A stretch of DNA of 21,433 nt from an archaeon (GTDB lineage: Archaea; Asgardarchaeota; Hermodarchaeia; Hermodarchaeales; Hermodarchaeaceae), in the NCBI GenBank assembly GCA_016550415.1, contig JABXGU010000049.1, positions 1 through 21,433 on the forward strand, read 5' to 3'. The translations under genes and the position numbers were made by a program. Of the stretch, positions 1-8,364 are shown in pieces. Position 1 is the stretch's first letter. Each line of letters begins with the position of its first letter. Below the pieces are notes generated by a model that saw only the letters and a list, made by a program, of their open reading frames with translations, did not search any database and was not told the DNA's origin.

Positions 1-1
1 A

Positions 2-82
2 AAAATTGACAGAAACCAGATGCGTAGCATCTTAAGGAAGGAAATTGAATCATTTCTTTCAACAGAAAAGCTGTCCTGCTAA
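2..82 (+). CDS. C-terminal end of an upstream gene (partial, uncertain)
   Basis: An open frame runs in from the left edge and stops with TAA at 80-82, giving about 26 residues ending in ESFLSTEKLSC. The composition (charged, helix-like) is compatible with the end of a protein whose body lies outside the window. The other two forward frames stop earlier, at 7-9 and 33-35. The next gene follows after 42 bases with its own ribosome binding site. Too short to name, and it could be chance open frame. Confidence 0.35.
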   Translation, partial: KIDRNQMRSILRKEIESFLSTEKLSC

Positions 83-124
83 GATCCAAATATCTCAATA
101 ATCCACTGATGTAGGTGAAACTAG

Positions 125-1225
125 TTGGAACCTCAACTGGGCATAGGTGTCATTGGAGTTGGTTTCATTGGTCGAGACCACATCTATGCTCTAAACACTC
201 TAGCCAGTAAGGGTGCTATTCCAGTTCGAATAGCCGCCATTTGTGATACTGATAAGGCAAAACTTGGTGCAGCTCAGCAGGAATTAGGAATCGATACAAC
301 CTATGAGAATTACAAGGAATTGATTGATGATTCTAATGTTGATGTCCTCTACATTTGCACACCGACCTACTGGCATCCTGAAATAATTCAAAGCACTATT
401 GCCGCTGGGAAACCATTTTTCTGCGAGAAGCCACTTGCCACAGATTTTCTGAAAGTCAAACAAGTATGCAACATGGTCAAGAAATCAAAGCTTCCTGCCC
501 AAGTTGGTCTGGTCCTTCGCTTTACCCCACACTTCCTCTATCTTCGTCATTTACTTCGAGAAAATGATTATGGAAAATTAATCGGTATCAATTTTCGAGA
601 CGACCAGCAATTTCCTGTTGGCGATTATTACAGAAGTGATTGGCGTGCCGATCCTAATATTGCAGGTGCAGGTGTTCTCCTAGAACATAGCATACATGAT
701 GTTGACCTTATTCGCTGGATTTTTGGTGATATTAGTAGGGTATATGCAGACATTACAACTGTGGGAGAATACAAAGTAGAAGATCAAGCAACCGTAATTC
801 TTCATTTACAGAATAGTGCTGTTTGCACCCTCACAACTCTTTGGCATCGTGTCTTCCGTCCCTCAGACCGTTTTATACAGATTTTCTATGAAGATGCATA
901 CATTGAACTTGCCCATGAGACGTTTAATCAGCATCTCAGAATACAAATAGGTGAAAAACCACCCAAAGTCGTCACTGATAAAGAACTCTACAGTGCAACC
1001 ATAGAAGACCTAAATCTCGGGGGTAACATTACCCAAGAAGAAACACGAGCCTTGGTGGGCATGGGCAAGTCTGGCCAAATCGTCCAAGCTTGGCGTTTTA
1101 TCCAAAATCTACTTGAAGGATCGCCTTGTTCCCCAGATTTCCAAGAGGGGTACTTTGCCCATGAGCTAATCGAAGCAGCATACATCTCCAGTCAACGATG
1201 CGCGCCAATTAGCCTTCCTTTATGA
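125..1225 (+). CDS. Gfo/Idh/MocA family NAD(P)-dependent oxidoreductase
   Basis: A cytosolic sugar or inositol dehydrogenase-type enzyme of about the usual family length (366 residues). The N-terminal Rossmann fold shows GVGFIG at residues 11-16 and the family motif EKP at 101-103, where the lysine normally takes part in catalysis. The C-terminal alpha/beta half carries the substrate-side histidine and aspartate in HSIHDVDL (H191, D194). The start is TTG, supported by AGGTGA six bases upstream (113-118). Substrate cannot be read from sequence; members oxidise or reduce sugars, sugar acids, inositols or related compounds. A glycosidase-like gene (1773) and a sugar-type transporter (5524) nearby suggest carbohydrate use, which is inference. 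Confidence 0.9.
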   Translation: MEPQLGIGVIGVGFIGRDHIYALNTLASKGAIPVRIAAICDTDKAKLGAAQQELGIDTTYENYKELIDDSNVDVLYICTPTYWHPEIIQSTIAAGKPFFCEKPLATDFLKVKQVCNMVKKSKLPAQVGLVLRFTPHFLYLRHLLRENDYGKLIGINFRDDQQFPVGDYYRSDWRADPNIAGAGVLLEHSIHDVDLIRWIFGDISRVYADITTVGEYKVEDQATVILHLQNSAVCTLTTLWHRVFRPSDRFIQIFYEDAYIELAHETFNQHLRIQIGEKPPKVVTDKELYSATIEDLNLGGNITQEETRALVGMGKSGQIVQAWRFIQNLLEGSPCSPDFQEGYFAHELIEAAYISSQRCAPISLPL

Positions 1226-1266
1226 AAACAATGTATGGTTGTAGCAAGGTAGGTCGCGGAATAGTT

Positions 1267-1653
1267 CTAGGAAGTTGGGTCCTCGTCGCCTCCGCCGAAG
1301 GCTTCAAACATCACTGATATTAGTTTCTCCATGAGTTCTTTAAGGCTGTCACCAAAGAACAAGCCATCAAGGAATTTATGCATTTTTTTGAGTGACTCAT
1401 CATCTTCGAAATGCAGGAGCATGCCCCTTTCTTCTTCAAGTACCTCTGATGTGAAGGAGATCTCTTCTCCCATTAGCATGGTTGTCATCCGCTTAAGACC
1501 AGCATCATCCTTGACCATATCCTTGATTGGTGTCCCCTCAGAAATCTCACCTTTTACAAGGATCTTAAGAGTACGACCAGGTTCATCAACTATTAGTTCA
1601 ATGTTTTCACGCATCTTTTGTTGAATTTCGTCCCAGGGAAGATCGAATTCCAA
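1267..1653 (-). CDS. Small acidic protein of unknown function
   Basis: I do not recognise this family. The protein is about 128 residues and acidic, with a predicted mix of strands (TLKILVKGEI, EISFTSEVLEEE) followed by amphipathic helices and a glycine/aspartate-rich tail GGGDEDPTS. No signal peptide or membrane segment is visible, so it is probably cytosolic. A longer version can be read from TTG at 1668, but that codon is directly followed by AGGTG, which is the likely ribosome binding site for the TTG at 1651-1653 (seven-base spacing). I therefore chose the shorter form. It converges with the oxidoreductase and diverges from the glycosidase-like gene; no partner is implied. Confidence 0.7.
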   Translation of the reverse strand: MEFDLPWDEIQQKMRENIELIVDEPGRTLKILVKGEISEGTPIKDMVKDDAGLKRMTTMLMGEEISFTSEVLEEERGMLLHFEDDESLKKMHKFLDGLFFGDSLKELMEKLISVMFEAFGGGDEDPTS

Positions 1654-1772
1654 ATGTTTACACCTCAAAATAGGATAACTATTCTTGTAGGTAACACACT
1701 TTGAGGAGGCTTCACCTAATAAACATTGACCAACATCTTATTTACAGTCAGATTCAAGGGAGGCAAAAGTCA

Positions 1773-2777
1773 TTGGTGGAACGAATAGGTGTTAGCTATT
1801 ATCATGCAAAAACACCTGAACATGCAGCTAAAGACTTCAAGGCAATTGCGAAGTCAGGACTCAACACAATTGTGCTTGCTGTATCAGAGGATGATTGTTA
1901 CCATTGGTTTCCAAATATGATTCGCATTGTTGAAGAAGCAAAGAAAGCAGGACTCTTCGTCTACTGGAATTTTTGGGGCTGGGGACACATTTTCGGTGGT
2001 GAACCTTCAAGCCGATTTCTTGACCAATACACTTCGCATAGACAAGTGGCAGCTCCATCAAATATGCAGGTAAGTGCAGCTTGCTTCAATGACCCAGCTT
2101 TTGCCGAGTATTTTCTAGGGTGGGTGAAACGAGTGACTAGTGAAGCTCCAATAGATGGTGTTTTCGTTGATGAGCCACACTATTGGTACAGTTTCTCTGA
2201 TTCTAGCTGGACCTGCCACTGCCCCTACTGCCAAGCTATCTTCAAGGAAAAGAAAGGAAAAAATTTGCCAACAACTCTAATAGCTGAAGTTCGTGATTTC
2301 CGTGAAGCACAGTTGTTAGAATTCACTAAGACAATTTTAGAAACTGTAAAAGAAACGGATAGTTCTAAGCAAACAGCAGTTGTTTTGCTACCATTCGATG
2401 AGGATACACCCATTGCCAACCAGTCAGGGGCATTAAGGGATTGGGATGCTTTGGTTCGATTGCCCGCCCTTGACGTATTTGGTACAGATCCCTACTGTCA
2501 TATTTTTCATAGACCACTTTCCTGGGCTGAAGAGATAGCGACAAAGACAGTGAGGATTGCTCGAAAATACAATAAGAAGAGTCAGCTTTGGGTGCAACTC
2601 TTTGCCCTGCCAGATGGTAAGGAGGAAGAAGTTGCCAAACTAATCAAGCATTTTGCAGACATTGGCGTAGATGAAATACTTGCTTGGACATTTATGGCTG
2701 CCAAGGGAACAACGATAGAATGTGCTCGTCCAGAAAACACTTGGAAAACCGTGCTAAAAATGCTTCAAAAATTATGA
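1773..2777 (+). CDS. TIM-barrel glycosidase-like protein
   Basis: A likely (beta/alpha)8-barrel protein of about 335 residues related to glycoside-hydrolase-type families of unclear specificity. Barrel-like strands recur (IGVSYYHA, LNTIVLAVSE, GLFVYWNFWGWG, IDGVFVDEPHYW, AVVLLPF, LWVQLFALP, DEILAWTF). The VDEPHYW segment puts an Asp-Glu pair at the end of a strand, as in retaining-type active sites, and is followed by a cysteine cluster CHCPYCQ that could bind metal; similar pairs occur in uncharacterised glycosidase-like barrels. No signal peptide is seen, so it is probably intracellular. Start choice is uncertain: the frame is open from TTG 1701, but that codon overlaps GAGGAGG, while TTG 1773 has GGGAGG nine bases upstream and begins just before the first barrel strand. 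Confidence 0.65.
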   Translation: MVERIGVSYYHAKTPEHAAKDFKAIAKSGLNTIVLAVSEDDCYHWFPNMIRIVEEAKKAGLFVYWNFWGWGHIFGGEPSSRFLDQYTSHRQVAAPSNMQVSAACFNDPAFAEYFLGWVKRVTSEAPIDGVFVDEPHYWYSFSDSSWTCHCPYCQAIFKEKKGKNLPTTLIAEVRDFREAQLLEFTKTILETVKETDSSKQTAVVLLPFDEDTPIANQSGALRDWDALVRLPALDVFGTDPYCHIFHRPLSWAEEIATKTVRIARKYNKKSQLWVQLFALPDGKEEEVAKLIKHFADIGVDEILAWTFMAAKGTTIECARPENTWKTVLKMLQKL

Positions 2778-2859
2778 ACACTATAATCTCGTGTTCTGAT
2801 ATTGATCCAACTAATAGTGCTTAGATTGCATTTCTTTCCGGACAGGATTCTTGTTAAAA

Positions 2860-2886
2860 ATTTTTACATCAGAATCATTCTTTTTT
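2860..2886 (+). terminator. T-rich candidate terminator after the glycosidase-like gene
   Basis: Two T-rich stretches (around 2860-2866 and TTCTTTTTTAC at 2877-2887) lie about 80-110 bases downstream of the stop codon on the plus strand, in the gap between two convergent genes. Archaeal termination commonly uses oligo-T tracts without a strong hairpin. Support is only compositional. Confidence 0.3.
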
Positions 2887-2887
2887 A

Positions 2888-4090
2888 CTAGAAGAAAAAT
2901 GCATTAAATATTGGGAGTGACGGAAACCATTGTTGCAGAGTTTTTCCTGTTTCTTCATCTGATAGTTCAAGCCAGCCCTTGAATTTTAGTTCCTCCACTG
3001 GAAGTGTTCCATATACTAGCGAAGAGATACCTTCGATGGTCATTTTAGCATCGGGAGTACCAGAACCTTCACGAACCTTGAGATGACCATCCTTTGATTG
3101 GATGGTGAAAAGTCCATTATTCCAGCTACAATGGGGATCTGAGACTTGAATGGTGATTTCAGCATTTCCAGAGCTAGGAAGATTAGATACTGCATCTTTC
3201 ACATCGATGACACGAACCATCCACGGAAGATACATAGAAACCTCATATTTGGTCATGGAATCGGTAAACCACTGTTGAAAGTTGGCTCCATAGGGTAACA
3301 GCATTATTATGTGTTCAATTTGATTTGTATGCCTTGCCAGGAATGTAAAAAGAGCGTTGCGTGCTGCAAGATTACGCCAATACATTTCGAGAACTATTAA
3401 TTCGCTTGGTTGAGAACCCCATATGTAATTCTTTGTTCGATATCGTGCTAACGCTTCTACAGAATTGTTATGCTTTACAAGAATCATGAGAGCATCCTTG
3501 TTTCGGCGCTTCCATATTTCATCGCTGATTTGAGGATCAAAAGCAAATCCGTGGTAACGTGGGGGAGCAAAACCCATCACAAATTCAAGAAAGGGGTTTT
3601 TTGTGTCTACTGGGCTTACCCTTTCAACCTCCCACTCTCCGCTAATCTCATTATCGAGAGCGTTCCTAAGAGCAACAAATGGAACTTTAACAACCATATG
3701 ACTGTTAGCCCTAACATATCCGAATTGGGCATAGAAGCTTTCCTTGAAGGGGGCAAGCATGCTAACAGGCATGTCTTTTTTCTTCATTTCTACGAAGATA
3801 GCACGGAATAGTTCGCCAACATAGCCTTTCCGTCTTGCTTCAGGATATGTTGCTACGCCTCCGATTCCGCCCATATTCTTGATGATGCCGCGTATTGATT
3901 GCTTCAGAGATAGAAGTTCAAGGGTAGAGACGAGCTTTCCTCCATCAAAGAGGCCTAAGTTATCATCAGGAATTATTGTTGCAATATCTTCATCTTTCAT
4001 CTCTTCATCGGTCCAAGAGCTAAAGGCATATTTACGCAGATTTCCAACAGCACGACGTTCTTGTTTTGTTATTTTTCGAATTTCCACCAT
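2888..4090 (-). CDS. Eis-like GNAT N-acetyltransferase with SCP2-like C-terminal domain
   Basis: A 400-residue protein with the three-part layout of the Eis family: an N-terminal GNAT domain, a second GNAT-like domain and a C-terminal sterol-carrier-like domain. The acetyl-CoA loop is seen as GVATYPEARRKGYVGEL (about 78-94). The FYAQFGY segment (119-125) supplies the tyrosine region that serves as general acid in characterised members, and the chain ends in aromatic residues (FNAFFF), where the C-terminal carboxylate acts as base in mycobacterial Eis. The C-terminal part (YGTLPVEELKFKGWLEL) matches the SCP2-like domain pattern. Eis proteins acetylate amines on aminoglycosides, peptides or proteins; the substrate here is unknown. 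ATG start with GAGGT five bases upstream. Confidence 0.85.
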   Translation of the reverse strand: MVEIRKITKQERRAVGNLRKYAFSSWTDEEMKDEDIATIIPDDNLGLFDGGKLVSTLELLSLKQSIRGIIKNMGGIGGVATYPEARRKGYVGELFRAIFVEMKKKDMPVSMLAPFKESFYAQFGYVRANSHMVVKVPFVALRNALDNEISGEWEVERVSPVDTKNPFLEFVMGFAPPRYHGFAFDPQISDEIWKRRNKDALMILVKHNNSVEALARYRTKNYIWGSQPSELIVLEMYWRNLAARNALFTFLARHTNQIEHIIMLLPYGANFQQWFTDSMTKYEVSMYLPWMVRVIDVKDAVSNLPSSGNAEITIQVSDPHCSWNNGLFTIQSKDGHLKVREGSGTPDAKMTIEGISSLVYGTLPVEELKFKGWLELSDEETGKTLQQWFPSLPIFNAFFF

Positions 4091-4138
4091 ACTAAGACCT
4101 CATACAATCAATGGAATCTAAATCTGTTAAGATGAGTG

Positions 4139-5524
4139 TTATTTGATACGCTTAATTTTCTCAGCATGCATCTTTGCGAGAATTTTTTCATTTTCAGCAA
4201 GACGGGTACCATGGAGAGGATATACCATCAAGCAAAGAATCCCTATTGTCAAGGCAATTATTGGAAATACTGTCATAAGCAAGCGTAGTCCAAAGATAGT
4301 GTTTACACCCGGGATTGGAGTGTAGTCTGTCCAACCAGTTCCAGAAAAGACTAGTCCAATGGCAATGAACTCGAAGATTATTGACAGGCGGATGAAGAGA
4401 GCATTAGTTCCAAAGTAGGCACCTTCTCGACGAACTCCAGTATGGATCTCGTCATCATCAATGACTTGGGAAATGAGGATGTTGATGAAGAAGATTGGTC
4501 CAGAGAGACCAAAACCCATGAAGAACATCGTCACCATGCCAGAGGTGAAATCCCCTATGAAGAAGAAGGGGATTAGGGTGATAATCCAAACAATCATTGA
4601 AGCTGCAAATGCATTACGAATGCCAATCCTGTCGCCTACTATCTTCCATAAGAAAGTAGCAACGCCACCAACCACGAAGGCGACAAGGAGTAGAAGCCCA
4701 ACTCCAATGCCAACCACGTTTAACACATGCTCACAATAGAGTAGTATGACAGTGGGTATTATGCCAAATACGAACCAGCAGCAGAATGCAGCACCCAAAT
4801 AAGGCCAAAAAGTTCGATTGCTTAATGTGTGCTTTAATGCTTGGAAGGCAGGTGGCATCTCTTCAGCATCATGACGAAATTCTGCTTTTTCGTAGAGCCC
4901 CCATTTGATGCAAATTATTGCGAAGGCAAGGCAAAGAATTGCAATGAGAAGGCCTGTAGTCTGATAGCCACTGATAACTGCAGGGTCAGTGATGAGAATT
5001 GTGGAGCCAACGAAGGCCACTATTAGTCCAAGGATTGTGAATATGCTTCTAACACGGGATGAACTGGCACGTTCTTCTTCCGTTACGAACATTTCTGGGA
5101 AGATTGAGGTGTGATTGAGTGCCCAGATAGTATAGAGACCATCAAAGAGAATTATTATCACTAAGAAGTAAATGAAATTCAGTGTCGGGTCTAATAGAGG
5201 AGGAGTGAATAATAGGTATATGGTTATGCAGAGAGGAATGGTTGTTGCCCAAATCCATGGTAGGCGACGCCCCCATCGTGTACGAGTCCTGTCAGAGATG
5301 TAGCCAGCTATTGGATCATTAATTGCGTTCCAAATAGCCCAAATAATGAACCCGTACATCATGAGAATGACATTGATACCTACTACAGTGAAGTAGAATG
5401 TGAACACGAGCAAGGTGAATGTTTGATATAATGTATTGCTTGTCACATCACCAAGTGCATATGCCATCATAGTACCTTTGCCTGCAACACGAGTGGTTGG
5501 CGATTCTTTTGACAAATTTATCAT
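4139..5524 (-). CDS. GPH (glycoside-pentoside-hexuronide) family MFS cation symporter
   Basis: An integral membrane transporter of 461 residues with about twelve hydrophobic segments. The MelB-type signature is clear after the second helix: NAINDPIAGYISDRTRTRWG (about 67-85, with D70 and D78), the conserved loop of the glycoside-pentoside-hexuronide:cation symporter family. Members take up sugars or glycosides with Na+ or H+; the substrate is not readable. It is encoded just downstream of, and transcribed away from, the secreted nuclease/phosphatase gene, and precedes the Eis-like gene with a 48-base gap, so the two may share a transcript. The ATG at 5524 has AAGGG directly abutting it; the TTG three codons in (5515) would have better spacing, so the exact start is open. 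Confidence 0.9.
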   Translation of the reverse strand: MINLSKESPTTRVAGKGTMMAYALGDVTSNTLYQTFTLLVFTFYFTVVGINVILMMYGFIIWAIWNAINDPIAGYISDRTRTRWGRRLPWIWATTIPLCITIYLLFTPPLLDPTLNFIYFLVIIILFDGLYTIWALNHTSIFPEMFVTEEERASSSRVRSIFTILGLIVAFVGSTILITDPAVISGYQTTGLLIAILCLAFAIICIKWGLYEKAEFRHDAEEMPPAFQALKHTLSNRTFWPYLGAAFCCWFVFGIIPTVILLYCEHVLNVVGIGVGLLLLVAFVVGGVATFLWKIVGDRIGIRNAFAASMIVWIITLIPFFFIGDFTSGMVTMFFMGFGLSGPIFFINILISQVIDDDEIHTGVRREGAYFGTNALFIRLSIIFEFIAIGLVFSGTGWTDYTPIPGVNTIFGLRLLMTVFPIIALTIGILCLMVYPLHGTRLAENEKILAKMHAEKIKRIK

Positions 5525-5562
5525 CCCTTATCTGATTACAAAATTGTAATTTGAAGGCTAGT

Positions 5563-5576
5563 ATCTATAAATAAAT
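5563..5576 (-). promoter_or_regulatory. TATA-box candidate for the GPH transporter gene
   Basis: Read on the minus strand this is ATTTATTTATAGAT, a good archaeal TATA-like element. It lies about 40-50 bases before the transporter start codon, which would put transcription start about 20 bases before translation. No other strong AT box was noticed in the gap 5525-5716. Confidence 0.35.
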
Positions 5577-5716
5577 TAACCGATTTGGATGGAATGAATG
5601 TTTTTTTCCGATTTTCTTAATATCTGGAACTTGTTTTTAGAGTCTATAGTCCAGCATAGTGTTCCAATAGCTGCTTATCAGTTCCAATCTTTAGACACTA
5701 TTACAAAGGGTGCTGC

Positions 5717-7702
5717 TCATAGGCAAATGCGCCTTATGAAAAACATGGACTTATAATCTAATATTGAGCAGGCGATGAAATTTATATTGGGGCTTGGTGG
5801 AGTTCCGTTGGAGGAGCCTGGTGTTGGTGAAGTAAAGGTTGTCCATGTGGGACTACCATCAGTTACACGACCATAACTCACATCATTCTGGCTTGAACTG
5901 TAACTGTGAGAGTCAATGACTGTTACACCGTCAGGGTCGATGTAATTAACTGTGTCACCAGCGTTATTCAAAGCAATCCCAGTATTTGACTGGTAAAACA
6001 CCAAGAAACTATGGGCTAGGATAATTGTTCCTGAGGGGATCTCGTATGGGTTCGTGCCTCCTGAAGTAATATCATCTAGGATATAACCAGATAAATCCAC
6101 ATTCACATCAGAAGGATTATACAACTCAATCCATTCATCAGAGAAGAGTACATAGGGATCAGGCAAGAACTCGTTTATAACAACCATATCTGCGGGACCA
6201 CCTACTTCAGTGGTGCAATTGACAGGCGTAGATTTTGGTCCTTCATTCCAACTACTATCTACAGCGGATACCTCATAGGTGTATGTCGTGTTCTCAGTTA
6301 GGCCAGTGTTGTTGTAATAGTTTGTATAGCACTGGGCTATGAGCAATCCGTTACGATAGAGTCTATAATGAGAGAGATCTGGTTCTGTGTTAGCGTTCCA
6401 AGAGAGATTGATTTTTGAGATGCCAATAGCTATAGCGCTAAGACCAGTGACTTGGGCAGGAGGGTCAGTATCTAATTCTGCCAAAGTCCAGTTAAGAAAC
6501 AAATCAACACAATAATGATCAGAACCGCTGTAAGCAGTTGGCGTATCACCAACCGTAGAATTAATCATTCTTCCCACAAGATTTGAATTTATGATAATGT
6601 AGTCAATTCTAGACTCGTAGGAGGGGTCCTGATGACCATATGAGTAACCTGGATCTGTAGGGTTCAATATTCTGAAACAGTCTGTGAAATCATGTTGGGT
6701 AGACGAATATTGACCATAGACAGGATCACCTGGATAAAGAAGCATCGTGAGAGGACCATAGCCCAGATCGCCTTTTGGAGCTAATGCACCAGTATCATCG
6801 GGTGAGAACGAGTTGAGATCGCCCATATAAAGGATAGAGACATTGCCTAAAGCGTCCATGTAATTGATGATTCCCTCTGTTTCTCGTTCACGCCGCCATT
6901 CATTGATACTACCGGACATGGCCTTCAGATGTGCGCCAATGACATGGACAGAAGTACCAGTAATGTTTACGACGGCATGAATGAAATCGTGGGTAACATC
7001 GTAACCACTTCCATTATCGAGTGCAACATTTCCGATTTGGTTAAACGAGATTATGGGAAATCGGCTTAGAATAGCCTCGCCGCTTGTGCTAATAGAGATG
7101 CCCTGGGCAGTATAGCCAACATATGGATTCTCGTCAACAAAGTAAGCGTTGAATTCAGCTACGATGGCGTTGAGTTTCTGGTTGCTATTATCATCCCAGT
7201 TACCAGTTTCAACTGCAATTAGTATGTCAGGGTCTTCCTCTTTTACAACCTGTTTCCAATCTTCGTTTGCTCCACCTGCTTCCACATTATAGGTCATAAC
7301 CTTAATGCCATCAACACAGGTCAGACCACCATTATTATCAACTATAACGATGATGCTGGCTTCCCCCCAATTGCTAGCTGCATCCCTTGCCCTACAGAGA
7401 ATTGCATGACTGCCATCATTTTCATTCGTTGTATTCCAATTATACGAAGTGCTGGTTTCTCTTAGAACTGCATCAACGAGAATCTCATAATTTGTAATTG
7501 GGCTATTATCAGTAGCCTCAAATGTGATTGGGGCAACGCCTGAAAGATAAGAGCCGCCCGTAGGAGACTTGATAATGACATTAGGCGGAGTGGTGTCTTC
7601 AGCACCTGAAGAAATTTGAAGTGTAAATTGAAAAATGACAAAAAGAGAGCATATTAGCAGAAGAGACAAGGCAGATACAATAATGATTCCTTTTGTTTTC
7701 AA
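5717..7702 (-). CDS. Secreted endonuclease/exonuclease/phosphatase-fold protein with FN3 and lamin-tail domains
   Basis: A 661-residue extracellular protein. Residues 1-33 form a signal peptide or N-terminal anchor (MKTKGIIIVSALSLLLICSL). Next come an Ig-like or cadherin-like repeat (about 38-123), an EEP nuclease/phosphatase domain (about 130-405), a fibronectin type III domain (about 413-500) and a lamin-tail domain (about 503-620; INEFLPDP, EWIELYNPS). EEP active-site residues are all visible: MTYNV (N139), E165, GAHLKA (H258), GDLNS (D295, N297), SRIDYI (D367) and GSDHY (D395, H396), so it should be catalytically competent on nucleic acid or phosphoesters. The C-terminal tail is short and lacks a clear membrane segment, unlike many archaeal surface proteins. 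TTG start with AGAGGG nine bases upstream. Confidence 0.88.
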   Translation of the reverse strand: MKTKGIIIVSALSLLLICSLFVIFQFTLQISSGAEDTTPPNVIIKSPTGGSYLSGVAPITFEATDNSPITNYEILVDAVLRETSTSYNWNTTNENDGSHAILCRARDAASNWGEASIIVIVDNNGGLTCVDGIKVMTYNVEAGGANEDWKQVVKEEDPDILIAVETGNWDDNSNQKLNAIVAEFNAYFVDENPYVGYTAQGISISTSGEAILSRFPIISFNQIGNVALDNGSGYDVTHDFIHAVVNITGTSVHVIGAHLKAMSGSINEWRRERETEGIINYMDALGNVSILYMGDLNSFSPDDTGALAPKGDLGYGPLTMLLYPGDPVYGQYSSTQHDFTDCFRILNPTDPGYSYGHQDPSYESRIDYIIINSNLVGRMINSTVGDTPTAYSGSDHYCVDLFLNWTLAELDTDPPAQVTGLSAIAIGISKINLSWNANTEPDLSHYRLYRNGLLIAQCYTNYYNNTGLTENTTYTYEVSAVDSSWNEGPKSTPVNCTTEVGGPADMVVINEFLPDPYVLFSDEWIELYNPSDVNVDLSGYILDDITSGGTNPYEIPSGTIILAHSFLVFYQSNTGIALNNAGDTVNYIDPDGVTVIDSHSYSSSQNDVSYGRVTDGSPTWTTFTSPTPGSSNGTPPSPNINFIACSILDYKSMFFIRRICL

Positions 7703-7867
7703 TTGCTAATGCCCTCTCTGAAAAATTCATCCTAATTTTTTCGTCGCCAACTCTTACGATGCCGCTCTTAAATTCTTTCGGAAGCAGTGTTCCCTAATAA
7801 TATAAAATTGCATTCTGCTTACTTTCACTTAAAAAAGAGTGAGAATACTGCTTGACCCTTGCAAAGT

Positions 7868-7887
7868 CTTAAATAATTTCTATAAAG
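7868..7887 (+). promoter_or_regulatory. TATA-like box upstream of the NTF2-like gene
   Basis: The stretch contains TTAAATAA and TATAAAG-like sequences 40-60 bases before the ATG at 7927, at a distance compatible with archaeal initiation and a short leader carrying GAGGAA. Another AT-rich block, TATAAAAT near 7801, lies further upstream. Motif-based only. Confidence 0.3.
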
Positions 7888-7926
7888 AACTATGAGAAAC
7901 TTCCAAGAATAATCGAGGAAAAAATC

Positions 7927-8268
7927 ATGGCAAAAATTCCGAAAGGTGCAACACCACAGAAGATTGGAACGATTCATTATGATGCTGCAATGAAAGGAGA
8001 CCGGGAATTGTGGAAAGCAACCCTTACTAAACGCAATCAACAGAACTTAGAACACCGTGGGACAGCTTGGCACTATTGGGACACAGCATGTTCACGGGCT
8101 TCGATGGGCATTCGCTACAAGTTTGAACGAGAAGACAATGTTACTGTAGATCGAGCGAAGATATTCTTTAAACGATTCAACAAAGATGGGTCACAACGAG
8201 GACAACCAGTTCCCCTCACATTGATTAAAGAAGATGGTGAGTGGAGAGTCCATATAGCTAGTTACTAA
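7927..8268 (+). CDS. Small NTF2-like (cystatin-like fold) protein, function unknown
   Basis: A 113-residue soluble protein. The pattern fits the NTF2/SnoaL/DUF4878-type fold: an N-terminal helix pair (YDAAMKGDRELWKATLTKRN), a central strand region, and a final pair of strands ending in LIKEDGEWRVHIASY, the typical closing hairpin of these domains. No catalytic residues can be assigned with confidence; such proteins may bind small molecules or act as stand-alone folds. ATG start is well supported by GAGGAA six bases upstream (7915-7920). It diverges from the secreted EEP gene and precedes the deacetylase-fold gene in the same direction with a 96-base gap. Confidence 0.65.
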   Translation: MAKIPKGATPQKIGTIHYDAAMKGDRELWKATLTKRNQQNLEHRGTAWHYWDTACSRASMGIRYKFEREDNVTVDRAKIFFKRFNKDGSQRGQPVPLTLIKEDGEWRVHIASY

Positions 8269-8364
8269 CCCACACCCTCTGTACAATAGCAGAAACTATT
8301 CCATTTCCATAAAATCATCAGGGGATATAAGAAAGGAAGCTATAATTAGGATTGGTATTCGAAT

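Noticed and set aside
1701..1772. N-terminal extension of the glycosidase-like gene from TTG 1701
   Set aside because: The codon overlaps its own Shine-Dalgarno-like GAGGAGG and the added residues lie before the first barrel strand. It is not excluded, because GAGGAGG then lacks an obvious standard start in frame.
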